A stretch of DNA of 64,000 nucleotides from Sphagnum compactum. Taxonomy: Eukaryota > Bryophyta > Sphagnopsida > Sphagnales. How positions within the stretch are numbered: position 1 is the first letter of the stretch; each line of letters opens with the position of its first letter. The translations under genes and the position numbers were made by a program. Of this stretch, positions 33,601 to 44,428 are shown one piece after another. Location: assembly GCA_965153455.1 (NCBI GenBank), contig OZ234495.1, positions 10,164,875-10,228,874 of the forward strand, given 5' to 3'. The notes beneath the pieces are model-generated. The model worked only from the letters and a program-made list of their open reading frames with translations, searched no databases and was not told where the DNA came from.

Positions 33601-36600
33601 TACTTACACACAATTTAACCATATCATACACCTTATGAAGGTGAGGTGAGTGGACAAGACCAATGACATTTTTAGCATCCAATGATTCGAAATAGGTTAA
33701 CATGTGTAATCTTTGGACATTTTCTTCTTTCGTTTCTATTACATGTTGATTTGAATATATATTTTCAATTGTTCAAGTCGTTTTTGATTTGTAAGAAATT
33801 ATTCTACATATTTCTTGCATGCATAATTATTTTTCTTATTTAATCAACATTCATATTCGATAAAAGATTCATTTGCACATCATTTATGCATTCGATTTTG
33901 TTAGAACTCTAGGTGATGTTCACAAGTCATACACGATTTTGATGAATCCATTGAATTTTATATGTGAACACAACAAAAATTTGAATCTATTCAAATAAAA
34001 GATTGTAGCAATCAACCTTAATTGTCTTCACGCCTATTTTTAGGTTGTTTCCAAACTAGATTAAGGTCCAATTATTCAAAAACACAAATTCTATAAACAT
34101 GGATGTAAATGAAATTAATTCATGAATCATTTTTATTGTTTATTATAAGCATGAAATATTGTAATTCATGTGAAAACATTAAAAAAAAAATTAAAAAATT
34201 ATTCAATTGTTGGTAATCAGTGTAATCCAATCTACAATATACATCCATATGATTGCATTAGCATTAAGATGAAGAGAAATGCCCCTTTTGATTCATGTTA
34301 CGTATGTGCTATTATAGTATTCATCAATTTATGAAATTCATTGTTTATGATATTATGCATTGTATGCATAGTTTGTTTTAAGTTGTTTTGGGATATACAA
34401 ATCTTCATGACTTTTTTGGAAAATTGGCAAATCAAAATTGACTTTATTCTACCAAAAAAAATAGAACAAAAATTGATTTGACCTAAAAGATGTCCAAATA
34501 ATCAAATCTAAACAACAAAATGAGGAAAATGAATAGGGCATGTCACAATTTAAGACAGTCAGGTAGGACTAGATGAGTTTTCTAAGTGTAAATATATTTC
34601 TTCACTCGTAAAGATTGAAGCAGCTAGCGAAGGGAAATGGCAGCTTATTTGGGCAACAAGTTGGTGCAAATGGGCACCAAGATTGTGGGCATCAGGCAGA
34701 ACTATGCAACGCATGCCAAAGAGCTTGGCAATGCTCTGCCTTCAGTATGCTACATCTACTATATACCTCCCCATCTCCTGGCTCCCATTTGTTGATGAAT
34801 CCCAACTTGGAAGATGTTGTGGGTGTGTATACATGCATTTGATGTTGTTCGTTCGTTTGTTTTTTTTTTGGTGGGGGGAGGGTAGGGTAACAAACAATTG
34901 GATGATGATCCCAGCTCAGTTGGGTCTGCAAAGCAATTTATAATGAGTTTGAGCTTTTGGGCATCATTCTTCTTTGTGTTCCATGACTATGCATACTTCC
35001 CATATTCCCCTGGTGCATTTGCTGATCATCCAAAACCATGCTTAATTTTATGCTTAATGTTTTTAGGGTAGCAAGTGATTTTGGATGATCCCAGGACTAT
35101 TGAGTGCTTGCCAGAAATTGTAGGACGATTTTCGAACCTCTGAGTGGTTTCTTTCTTCTTACTATGATTGCTAGTGCCCACCTTGATTCATGGCTGCCGA
35201 AAGAATTCAAAAAACTGAGTTTCATGGTGCATTACCATTTTGCATTTTTTGAGCTGCAAAATATGAACTTGTAATTTGGTTGACTGAAGTTTCAAATCTA
35301 ACGCATGATTTGGTGACTTGCGGAGTAATCAGAAACCACTGATTTTTTTGAAGCCCACTTCCTCATACATAAGGGAGGGAAATGGCAATAGAGATCCCAC
35401 ACCCTTGTACAGCTCTTACAAGAGTCTTTTGTCTTTTGTTCACAAACTCTGCTTACCTTGAAATTTGGAGACATTCTCATAGCCATGTGAATCAACTGAG
35501 GAAACTGAAGCTGGATGCTAAGCTAAATGCACTAGACTGTGGTCTGTCATTTCATTGATGCTACCTTGATTGGAAATCTGTGCAGGGTGTAAATCTGAAT
35601 TCCTAGATTCCACAATCATTTTCATGTGTCAACATTCAGCTTGAATGAAATGTGACAATTATTTATTAGCTGTTATGTTGTCAGTTTGACAGTCTCTGGT
35701 TTGCTTGAGAAGTGTTGCTAATGGTCAGATAAGAAATATGTTGGTTAAGTTCATAATGCTCAAAGAGCATTCAAGAATCTATGAGATAGGAAAATTCCTG
35801 ATCAGTAAGAAGGAACTGGGATGCCCTTCTAGGTTCCAGGACTCCCCAAACCCTGTGTGATATCAAACCTGAGGAGAAAAAGCCTTGAATCTACATTTGC
35901 AAGGAGTGACATCATTGACTCAAAATCCTCTCATCAAGGAAGTTGCCTCTCCTGGCTACATTTCCTGCTTGAAATGTGATGATGCACTAGAATTTCAGGA
36001 GAAAGACCTTGCTCAATGATGCAAATGCTACAAGAGAGCACTTGCAAGAGTAATGTCACCAATTGCTCTACTGTGTATACTATCATCACCTATTTGCAGC
36101 CTTGTCTTCTTCCATGCTGCCAGGCTTCTTGTCTTCCTTTATCAGTCCACAGCTCCTGCTCTGCTTTGCAAAGCTTCTCATAATTCTCCATCTCTCATTC
36201 CATCTACATGAATCGCAGGAGAGATACTTTTGCACAAAGTGCCCTGCTCTTCACCTCAGAAGATAGAATTCCTAACAAAGTGCCCATGCAAGCACATTCA
36301 CTTGAGAACTTGCTTCAAGAATCTGGAAATGTTTTGCCTTCAGATGCAAAAGTGCACAAGAGAACTGAGTTGCCCACTCACTAGCTAATCAAGGAAAGCG
36401 TAATAGCTATCATTTATCAGAAGCAGGGTTCAAACATCTGTAGTCTTGCTGCAATTATCACATTAACAAAAGAAAGTAGACCAAGATTTAACAGAAGACA
36501 TGCATAGCATCACAAAAGAACTCAAAACATGTTTGGTTGTAATGCCCTGTTGACATGGGCATGATTCTGATGTTTGGGACTACTAATCTGACATAGGCCT

Positions 36601-37010
36601 GTCACAAGATTTCGGGTTCATGCTGCAAACCCTGAAGCTTTGCAGAAATCAAAATCAGGGGAAAAAAAACTATTGTCAAACAACAGTCATTGAAGCCCTG
36701 CTTAGTTATAACAATCAGGCATGATACTACAAGTGTCTATTACCATTTGTAGCTTGGAAGTAAAACATGAAGCTGGCAATCATCAAAGATGAACACAGTA
36801 TACAAGCTAAGGAGAAACCAATATAACCTCATATCATAAGAGATGACCATCCACCAAGATCTGACATGCTGTGAACCACCCAGAGATAGTAGGGAGCTCA
36901 GGGGGTTATGCAAGGGCTTTTTTGTTCCATTCCCTCCTCCAGAAGCTACCGAAGCAGCTAATGTTACTGCAGCTGCAACCATACCTACACCTGCTGAGTT
37001 GCATGCTGAG
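30635..37010. other. AT-rich intergenic region, no gene found
   Basis: Extremely AT-rich from 30635 to about 34600, with scattered stops in all frames. GATATC/ATATCC-type words cluster at about 30950-31160 without a regular period. A few short frames (for example minus-strand 33488-33703) look mildly peptide-like but match nothing I know. From 34600 to 37010 base composition returns toward that of the genic parts; it probably holds the 3' end of the trihelix gene near 36700-37010 and otherwise nothing recognisable. Confidence 0.5.
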
Positions 37011-38694
37011 CTACTTGAAATTCCTTCCCTCCACAAGGTCTGTGAATGTGTCAGCTGATCCTTTGCTGCCTTCCAAAACTTCTTCAAGCATAACTGTAAG
37101 AGCATCAAGAGCTTCACCACATTGATCAGCTGATTGTTCTAAAAGCACAACAACTCTGCTTGGATGAAGTGCAAAGAGTGCTCCTCCAGCTCCAGGTCCT
37201 TGAAGTGAACCTACTACTTCTCTGAGTCCCCTTGGGCCCATGCCAGTGCCTGCAGAAGCTGCTAGAGAACCACCTTCTCCTACCACACTTGCTATTGTGT
37301 GACATTTCTTTAGAAGAAAGTGAATTTGAGCCTCAGTTGATGATTGCAAGTTCTTACGAAGTCCTGGTTCACGTTTGCTTCCAGGCCATGCTGGCCCTGA
37401 TGTTGAATTTGAAGGTTTTGACAGCAACTCCTGCCTAAGGATGTGCACAGAACCAGTCTGAGAGCCATTAGGCAATCCTGTACTCTCTGTTGCATCATCA
37501 GCATGAGCTGCAATGATGGAACCTCCCATGGTGGCTGTGGAATCCAGGGAATAACCAGAAGTGTGACTAGGGTAGACTGACCTGGAAATAATACAGGGGC
37601 TGAGCCACAAGGAGAGCTATGGTGGAGCTTTGTCAGCCTGTACCACCACTGTTCCTTCCTGATGTATTGCTAGTCATTGAAGAAACAGGACAGAGGGGCA
37701 GTGTTGGTTTGTTGGCTGGTGCAGGGAGCAGGCCGGGGAGGACTTGTGTCTTCACAAAAGGAGCAAGTGCATGTTTTGCTGCTTGAAGAGTTCAAAACAT
37801 GCAAAGGAATCTTGGATCAAACCTTGAATCTTCCTAAACTATCAGGGACAATTTGGCATACCTGACAGCGGATGTCATCGAGACTCCACAATCAGCAACA
37901 ACCCATCAACAACTGAATCAATAAGACCCATCAACATGGATCATTACAAACACTCTAGCATTAAGTGATTGCGAAACATCCAGATTTTGAGAACCTTCAA
38001 GTTCCACTCTCAGTGCATAGAATGCCTATCTTGAATTCAGAGCATTGTAGAAGAAAGGTGCCTCTGCTCTTGCTCTGCATGTCCATCACAGGACATGAAG
38101 TGCAAGGCTAAGAATTAAGGGGATCTCTGGTTCTAGTACCTTTCACATACCTATAGAGATGACAGCATAAGGCAGCCCTGGCAAGGCCATGTGAGAAGAA
38201 ACAGGCGAGCGGCTGCGGTGAATTCCAACCCAATCACCAAGAAATTCTGCCATGGCATCAAAGAGCTGAACAGGAAATGTAGCATGCAATTCTTTGGCCT
38301 TGGTCTTCTCCTTCTTCAGAATCTCACCCAACTCCCAGTAGTTAGGGTGCCCAACCTTCTTATTCCAGTCAGCAATTTGCTTGAAGGCAGTGGAGAGATT
38401 GGACCACTTGCGTTCAATCTCCTTTGGGTGCCGGTCTACACCGACATTGAACGACAAGGTCTGGACTTCCTTCCACTTATCTGTTGAAGACCTGTTTCCC
38501 TTTCTTCCTTGCTACTGCCATCTTCATGTGAACCTCTCGGTAAGCCTTCACCAGCGCATCCATCTCTGGATCCTACCACATTTCTGCTCTCTTCTTTTTC
38601 GCATCTCCTCTTTCTCAGATCGCTCCTTTCCATCTCCTTCCTCTCCAATTCCCACACCTCCTCCACTGCTGCCTCCACATTCTCCCTCCTCCAT
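37011..38694 (-). pseudogene. Trihelix (GT-type) transcription-factor-like gene with compensating frameshifts
   Basis: Two exons: 38694-38151 and 37576-37011, joined in phase. The N terminus is acidic and Gly-rich, then Lys/Arg/Glu-rich (EKEEMRKRREQK). A trihelix/Myb-like DNA-binding domain follows: DPEMDALVKAYREVHMKMA, KKGKQVFN, DKWKEVQTLSFNVGVDRHPK, EIERKWSNLSTAFKQIADWN, HPNYWELGEIL. The C-terminal exon has EAQIHFLLKKCHTIASVVGE and ALDALTVMLEEVLEG, possible coiled coils. Two frame breaks lie inside exon one: after EQK near 38575-38582 (one base missing or two extra) and at VFN/DKWKEV near 38481 (one extra base). Between them the domain is readable only in another frame; the original frame hits TGA. 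The shifts cancel, so both flanks stay in one frame. Either a recent pseudogene or sequence errors. The factor would be nuclear. Its 5' end faces the DNL gene. Confidence 0.75.
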
Positions 38695-39009
38695 GCTCCC
38701 TACCTTCTGCTCCCACCATTTGGCTCCCTAGTACTGTACCCGGGAAGACAAGATTTCTGCGAGAGGACGAGGATTAGGGTTTCTAGATTAGGGTTTTCAG
38801 ATTACACATCTGCATCTGCAAAGAATGATCCCATGGGAAAACTCACAGGAATCTAGTCATTCCCAAGAGTTCCTTGAACCAAGTTTTCAGACAAATGCAT
38901 AGTTAATGATGATGGCAGATAAAAAGCTGAGAGAATGACGATACTATTGCTTCATAGCAGGGATTGAAGTATTCGCTCACAGAAGAAGAAGCACTTGAAA
39001 CTACCAGCC
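38695..39009. promoter_or_regulatory. Short divergent intergenic region (possible bidirectional promoter)
   Basis: The 315 bases separate the start of the leftward trihelix gene from the start of the rightward DNL zinc-finger gene. The interval contains TTAGGGTTT-type sequence twice (38773-38796), similar to plant telo-box promoter motifs. It also contains a fragment (38805-38908) homologous to the end of the small gene at 43.8 kb. Confidence 0.45.
38805..38908 (+). repeat. Fragment duplicated from the 3' end of the 43.8-kb gene
   Basis: About 100 bases matching 43777-43872 at roughly 80%: CACATCTGC, CCCATGG, CTCACAGGAATCTAGT, TTCCTTGAACCAAGTTTTCA and ACAAATGCATA occur in the same order. The 43.8-kb copy is the last coding exon plus 3' untranslated sequence, so this copy is probably derived from it. 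Confidence 0.85.
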
Positions 39010-41124
39010 ATGTTGAGCACGAAGGTGGGTTGTTGTCTCTCAGGGACACTGCCTATAGTGTGTTCATTTGCTTTAACACCAACCACCTCCTCATCAAGTT
39101 TTCGCTTGTCGATGGGTGTTCCAAAATTCTCTTGCAGAACGGTTTTGTCTACGACCAAACACAGACTTCAGTGAGTTGTTCATTACCTCCAGTATAGCTT
39201 GGTGTACTGAGAGGGTAATGGTTACAAGGATTTTTATGCCTTTGTTTGTCCTGGGTTATATGCAGTGGGTGTGACACTCGGTTGTTTCACGTGATTTCGA
39301 AGAACAACAGACATCAAGCAATTCAAAACTGGAATTCTAGATGTGTGTTAGAAGAAGGTATGTGCTATTTTCTGCTCCTCGAGGCTTGTTATCTTGATGT
39401 GGACAGCAATAATGTATGCAAAACACAGTGCATTTTATGTCAATTATGCTAGAGTGAGGTTATCTCCGGGTCTCTGATTTCTGCTCAAGCTGCACAACAT
39501 ATTGAAATTGCAAAAATCTTAGCTATATCATGTTCAGCATTTTGATAAGAATGAGATGGTTAAGAAACACAAAGTGACCTCGATATTGTACTTACTAGTT
39601 ATGATTCAATTTGCAAGGATCTGATCTGTAAGAATTGCAATGTTATTTTTCTCATTTCAAAATTGTTCATGTCTTGTTAATGCTCGGATTTTAGTTCATG
39701 GGTTTCATCATTTTATGGAGCAATGAAGGATATTTTCAGTTTCCTGACCTGATATCAACAATGTGCAGATGGTGACGATCAACAGTCATCAAATTCTTCC
39801 TTGTCATCCTCAACAGAAACATCCTCTTCACCACCACCATTATCTGTAGAGCCTCAAATGTCTGCATCTTTTTCATCAGGTGAAGAAGAAATTGGGAGCT
39901 CATTTTCTTCTTCATCATCTGCAGAGGAAGTTCAATTTAGTGACTCTGAGCACTCCTCAGAATCGGTATATATGTTGCCTTAGTCTTTATGATATCAGAA
40001 GCTTATGGCATTCTTTCACCCTGTCTAAGTTCATGCATGCTATTGCTTAGGTAGTAAGTCTGATTATTGAAATTGTCATTCAGTAAGGTTTCCTGTCAAT
40101 CTTTTGTCCTCCTGGCACACCTGTGAGCTCAATTTGCATGTGATCATGTGACTATCTCTTGGTTCCAGTTTCTGACCTGCAGAACATAGGGGTATTCCAG
40201 CCCTACTATATAGGATGAGAAGGTCTAGGGTCTTGATTTGTGCATAATATATTACACAATATGTATATGGTGGTTACAATTCTCTGAACTAGATAAGCAA
40301 TTGGATACAATGGATCTTTTTTTCTGCTGATGAAAAATGTGGTATTGTTTGGGGGGTGATAGAAGCCTCAGTTTGACTTGAATCTACCACGACGGTCACT
40401 TTTAGTGGAGTTCACATGTGATGCTTGTGGTACCCGCTCTCAGCGCAAGATCAATCCATATGCATACAAGCGTGGCACAATATTTGTCCAGGTATGAACT
40501 TCCAGAAACAGATTTTGTTCCTCCCTTTGAGATCACTAATTACTGTGTTGTTTTTTTGCAAATCTAGAATGGTTTTTCTTGTTTGTAAGAAGGATACGCC
40601 AACAAGACCATGAAAGAGTAATTGGTGCAGAAGTTATCCTTTACGTTCTGGTGGGGGAAGGTGTCCTGTGGCCAGTAAGGGTCTAAGGGTCAATGGCATG
40701 TACTGGCTTTGAAAATCTGGAAAATGTGGATCCCCTTATCATTGCAAGATCAACCTGTTCACCTTGTTTACATCCATGGTCTAACATGAAGCAGATAATA
40801 TGCTTTCTGAACTACTAGCATGTCAGTTTCTAAAGCCAGTGTAGAACTTTGTCAATATCCACTCTTGATCAGCCATTTGCTTGATCCTGTTCACTGTGAT
40901 CTCAACAGTCTGTTTTTGAGCAAGTGTATTATTGCTCTAGTTAGAAAGACATACCTAACAATCAAAAGCACATTCCTTTTGAGATTTGGATGTATTGGTG
41001 GTGGTAGTGTGCAGGGTGTGCTGCATACCACCAACTTGTGGACAACTTGAATTTGATTGAAGAGTATGATTTCAGAGAAGATGCTGGCTCTAAGGCTTCT
41101 GTTGATCCTGCATCCGAGGCTTGA
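39010..41124 (+). CDS. DNL-type zinc-finger protein, organellar HSP70 escort (HEP/Zim17-like)
   Basis: Five exons: 39010-39170, 39266-39357, 39769-39965, 40372-40491 and 41008-41124. All have GT..AG borders and matching phase, giving 228 residues. The first exon is Ser/Thr/Arg-rich without acidic residues (MLSTKVGCCLSG, TPTTSSSSFRLS), as in a chloroplast transit peptide. Exon three is Ser/Glu-rich. Exons four and five form the DNL zinc finger: VEFTCDACGTRSQRKINPYA, YKRGTIFVQ, CAGCAAYHQLVDNLNLIEEY. The zinc ligands are Cys166, Cys169, Cys191 and Cys194. These proteins keep mitochondrial or plastid HSP70 soluble and stimulate its ATPase. The length and transit peptide suggest the chloroplast HEP2 branch, but a mitochondrial location cannot be excluded. 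The last acceptor was chosen as TAG before 41008 because it restores the CxxC motif; the downstream CAG would lead to an early stop. Confidence 0.92.
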
Positions 41125-42649
41125 CCTTGGTATACTACTTTCTGTAAGGGACTGAGGTGTTTTTTTGGATGCGCACTGTGAAGGAATGATTAATGGGTAT
41201 TTCCATGTTATGGTTGTACTTCACTTGCAATGCAATTGTAGAAAACTAAAAGATCAATAGTTTATTTCAGCCATTGGGACCATCCATGTTTGGCTCAAGC
41301 CCTTCGACAGCAATCCATGGTTGTGCACTTCTTTTGACCGCCATAGCTTTTTGACTTGATGTCAGTTTATGAATTGTTCTACAAACTAGTCCTTACCCAA
41401 ATCTATGTCAAATCCTTTCTTGTGTACTTTGTTTGGTCCATTCACACAATGTCTCACTTCTTGTGCACTTTGTTTGGTCCACTCACACATGAGAATGATT
41501 TGCTTTCCAAAAATCTTTTGAATGGGCTTCAATCATCGTCTTGGCTCTTTTAGATTAGACATTTGCTCATGTTTTCTCTTTCAGATCAGGAGGCCATGGA
41601 TCTTGCCTCGCCTTTTTTTGTGTATAATTTGTTGGGTCCTTCCTAGTTTTGGATCGGCATTAGCTTCCTTGCTTTTGTAGTTGCCTCTCTCCCTTACGTC
41701 ACCATTAATTACAAGTCACCACACGAGTAAAAGGTTTAGGGTTTACTTTCTATCCCCTCTTTCAGTGGTATCTGCAAAGTAAGGAAATTTTATTGAATCT
41801 CAGCATGAAATGCTGAAGCGCAGCATTTAATGCACAATGTTCTGGAGTAATTATAGCAGTTGCACAGGTAGGAGCAGTGAAAATATATGTAGCAGCAGTG
41901 GAGGCGCTCAGGAAAAAAGAAAGACAGGATGGAACTAAGTTTACCACCAAAATTGCTGGAAAAACTAGTCTGGGTCCCAGTTATTTCGTTCAGGAAAAGG
42001 AAAGACAGGATGAAACTAAGCTTACCAGCAAAATTGCTGGAAAAACTAGTCTGGGTCCCAGTTATTTCGTTTGGTAAAATTTTCATTCCCAGTTACGCGT
42101 TTGATGTTCTATTCTAATGCCATTGGGTCCAAAGTCCATTTCTGAAAGGACATTATTTCTACAAGTTGAATTACTTGGAACCCAACTGTTGACAATTTGC
42201 TCTAAAACCTATTAACACCTCATAGGATTGTTATAATTTTTGGAGATGTTGATAGGGTTTAGATCATGTTCAACAGATTACAACAAGAATAATCTGCTGC
42301 TGCTGCCACTAGGCAATTTTGTGATGTGTTGAGAAGGTGCTAAAAAAAATTAAAAAAACAAAACAAAATGGCAGAATGGGCCCTCTAAACTCTGAACGGA
42401 CATGTGTGGGTTGTTACCAAGAAGAGGAGGAAGAAGAAGAGTGAAGAGGATTTGGGACCCATTGCAGCGGCGCAGATTGCGAGACTCTAGAGTTTCGCCG
42501 AACCACCTTCCACCAAAAACAGCAACAACCACGTCGTCGTCGTCGTCGCACTGACACATAAAGCCTGAACACGCCTGCCTGCCTGCTGCGCACTTGCAAG
42601 CTTCCGCTGCTGCCTTGTGCAGCAACAACCCACACCGACTTCGTCATCC
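41125..42649. other. Intergenic region with a tandem duplication
   Basis: No gene was found. A 44-base segment around CTTTGTTTGGTCCA is duplicated at about 41410-41490. An 82-base segment is duplicated at 41909-42073. The last 250 bases before 42650 are probably the leader of the next gene. Confidence 0.55.
41909..42073. repeat. 82-base tandem duplication
   Basis: CAGGAAAA(A/G)(A)GAAAGACAGGAT starts at 41909 and 41991. Both copies run through AAATTGCTGGAAAAACTAGT and TCCCAGTTATTTCGTT, differing at few positions. Confidence 0.95.
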
Positions 42650-42827
42650 ATGCCGTGGGAGGGGATGGTGGGGGGAGAATTAGCAGCAGCCGGAGTGCAG
42701 CAAGAGACTAAAGGTAGCACGGCGCTCAAGGCCCTGGCCACCCATAAATCCTCGCACTGTATAGTCCAGTCCGCTAATCTCCTTCATCAGCTGCGTAAGT
42801 CCTCTTCGCACTCTGAGCAGGTCAGTG

Positions 42828-42882
<55 letters not shown>

Positions 42883-43834
42883 CTCTCTGTGTCTCTCTGT
42901 GCATGCCTCATTTTTGTCTGCAGTTCTGGTTTCGAAACTTGGGGTCTCAAGGGCTGAATAAGGAACCTCTGAAGAGAACTGGAGGATTTGGATCAAGAAG
43001 AAGAAAAAAAAGAGGAGGAAGTGTGGGGTTTGTGTTCTCTTTGTTGTTGTTGCATAGAGGAGTTTGGCCTCTCTGACGTACAAGAGATGGATTGAATGTG
43101 AAGTATACATCTGTGGGATTTTTTGCACATCGAGTGGGATGATTGTTGTGAATTCAGAGCCTTCAGACTGAAAAATTCCAGCACTAAAATGTTATGAGGA
43201 TTGCAGATTGTGGCAAAGCTTTCCAAGGATCTGGCTGCCAAGATACCTAATATCAAGACCACAGGACAGGTATGAAACCAGCTCTGTGCAATATAGTTGC
43301 TCCAGCAGCTATAGGAGTTGATTGGAATTCAGGGAATCCTGTCTCTTCTACTACAGTTCTCTACCATTGCAGAAATTTTGCAGTCCTTGAATCATGAGCA
43401 CGATTCTTGAAGCTGGAGCTTGAGAGTGTTGTTGGGGCTTAATGTGTGGGTTTGGTTGCTTTTCAGCTTCTGGAGCAAATGCCATCAATCATTGTAGCTC
43501 TGGATGCTCACCTTGATAGTGCATTTCAAAGGTATGTCCCTTCAAACTGTGGTCTTCCTTGTCAATTTCTCTTGTGTTTCATTCCGGCATTTCTGTTTGA
43601 TAAGGAGTAGTCACATGTGGTGTTAATCTTGATTGACAAGGGATTGTTTTGGGAGATTTGTTTCAAGCAAATTCTGTGAGTAGATCATTCTTGATTCTCA
43701 TTATGAGTATTGGGTGTTGCAGTGCCTTGCTGCTGGATGATGTAAGGTCAATTCTTCTTGATGACAGACATAGCACCACATCTGCAGTGAATTTTCCCAT
43801 GGACACCTCACAGGAATCTAGTTGTTCCCAGTAG
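42650..43834 (+). CDS. Small conserved-looking protein of unknown function
   Basis: Four exons: 42650-42820, 43207-43269, 43467-43531 and 43723-43834. Splice sites (GTCAGT, GTATGA, GTATGT donors; pyrimidine-rich acceptors) and phases agree, giving 136 residues. The protein starts MPWEGMVGGELAAAG, then ALATHKSSHCIVQSANLLHQ, LRKSSSHSEQIVAKLSKDLA, GQLLEQMPSIIVALDAHLDS and a polar end (DTSQESSCSQ). It is largely helical in character and has no signal peptide or membrane segment; heptad-like leucines suggest a small coiled-coil subunit of a complex. I do not recognise the family; a lysosome/BLOC-type adaptor subunit is only a thought. The first intron begins with a long (CT)n run. ATG at 42665 is an alternative start. 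The last exon and 3' region have a diverged copy at 38805-38908. Confidence 0.78.
42831..42878. repeat. (CT)24 microsatellite at start of first intron
   Basis: An uninterrupted CT run followed by GTGTCTCTCT variants. It starts ten bases after the first donor site of the small gene. Confidence 0.97.
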
Positions 43835-44428
43835 TTCCTTGAACCAAGTTTTCATACAAATGCATATCTAATGCTGCAATGTCATTATTGTTGCTCACAA
43901 GGTATGTCTGCAACAAGCTCCTTATGGATATGGGTAGATGATGCTTTTAGGTAGTAGGATGGTCTCAAAGTTGTAGAGAGGATGGTGCAAAAGAAGAGAG
44001 GGGAAGAGATATTGTCTGGAGGCCAGGTGTATGTTTTCTTATTGCACTCTCTGGAACAAGGTCTTTGTGGCAATTGAACTAGAGAAGAAGTTTGCACACA
44101 ATGTACCCAGTAGGCAGTAGATAGTTGTTTGTCCACATGCTTGATTTATTATCAGTGTCTGCATATCTTACGAGGAATGACAGTTTGCATGATTCAGTGG
44201 GCCATGTAATTAATTTTCCTTCTCCATCAGGTTGAATGGTAGGACAGTCTATAGACACTGTACTATCCATAGATAGAATAAACCCTAATCCATGTGAAGG
44301 GTCAACTTGAGTATGTCAGCATCATAGAGTGAGGAGTGTAATAGGTACTGGAGGAAAGAGGGTTTTGAGGAGGCTAGAATCAAACAGACAATGGGCTTGT
44401 GCCGGTTTGGTCTTGGTACAACTTTCAT
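43835..44428. other. Short intergenic spacer and apyrase leader
   Basis: Nothing coding was recognised. The left part is the 3' untranslated region of the small gene (including the duplicated segment to 43872), and the right part presumably the promoter and leader of the apyrase gene. Confidence 0.5.

Noticed and set aside
33168-33703. Two minus-strand frames that look mildly protein-like
   Set aside because: No recognisable domain, AT-rich surroundings and no coherent splice partners.
36740-37120. Minus-strand 126-residue frame and its plus-strand counterparts
   Set aside because: They overlap the C-terminal trihelix exon in another register; the exon frame (ending GRNFK) fits phase and splice sites better.
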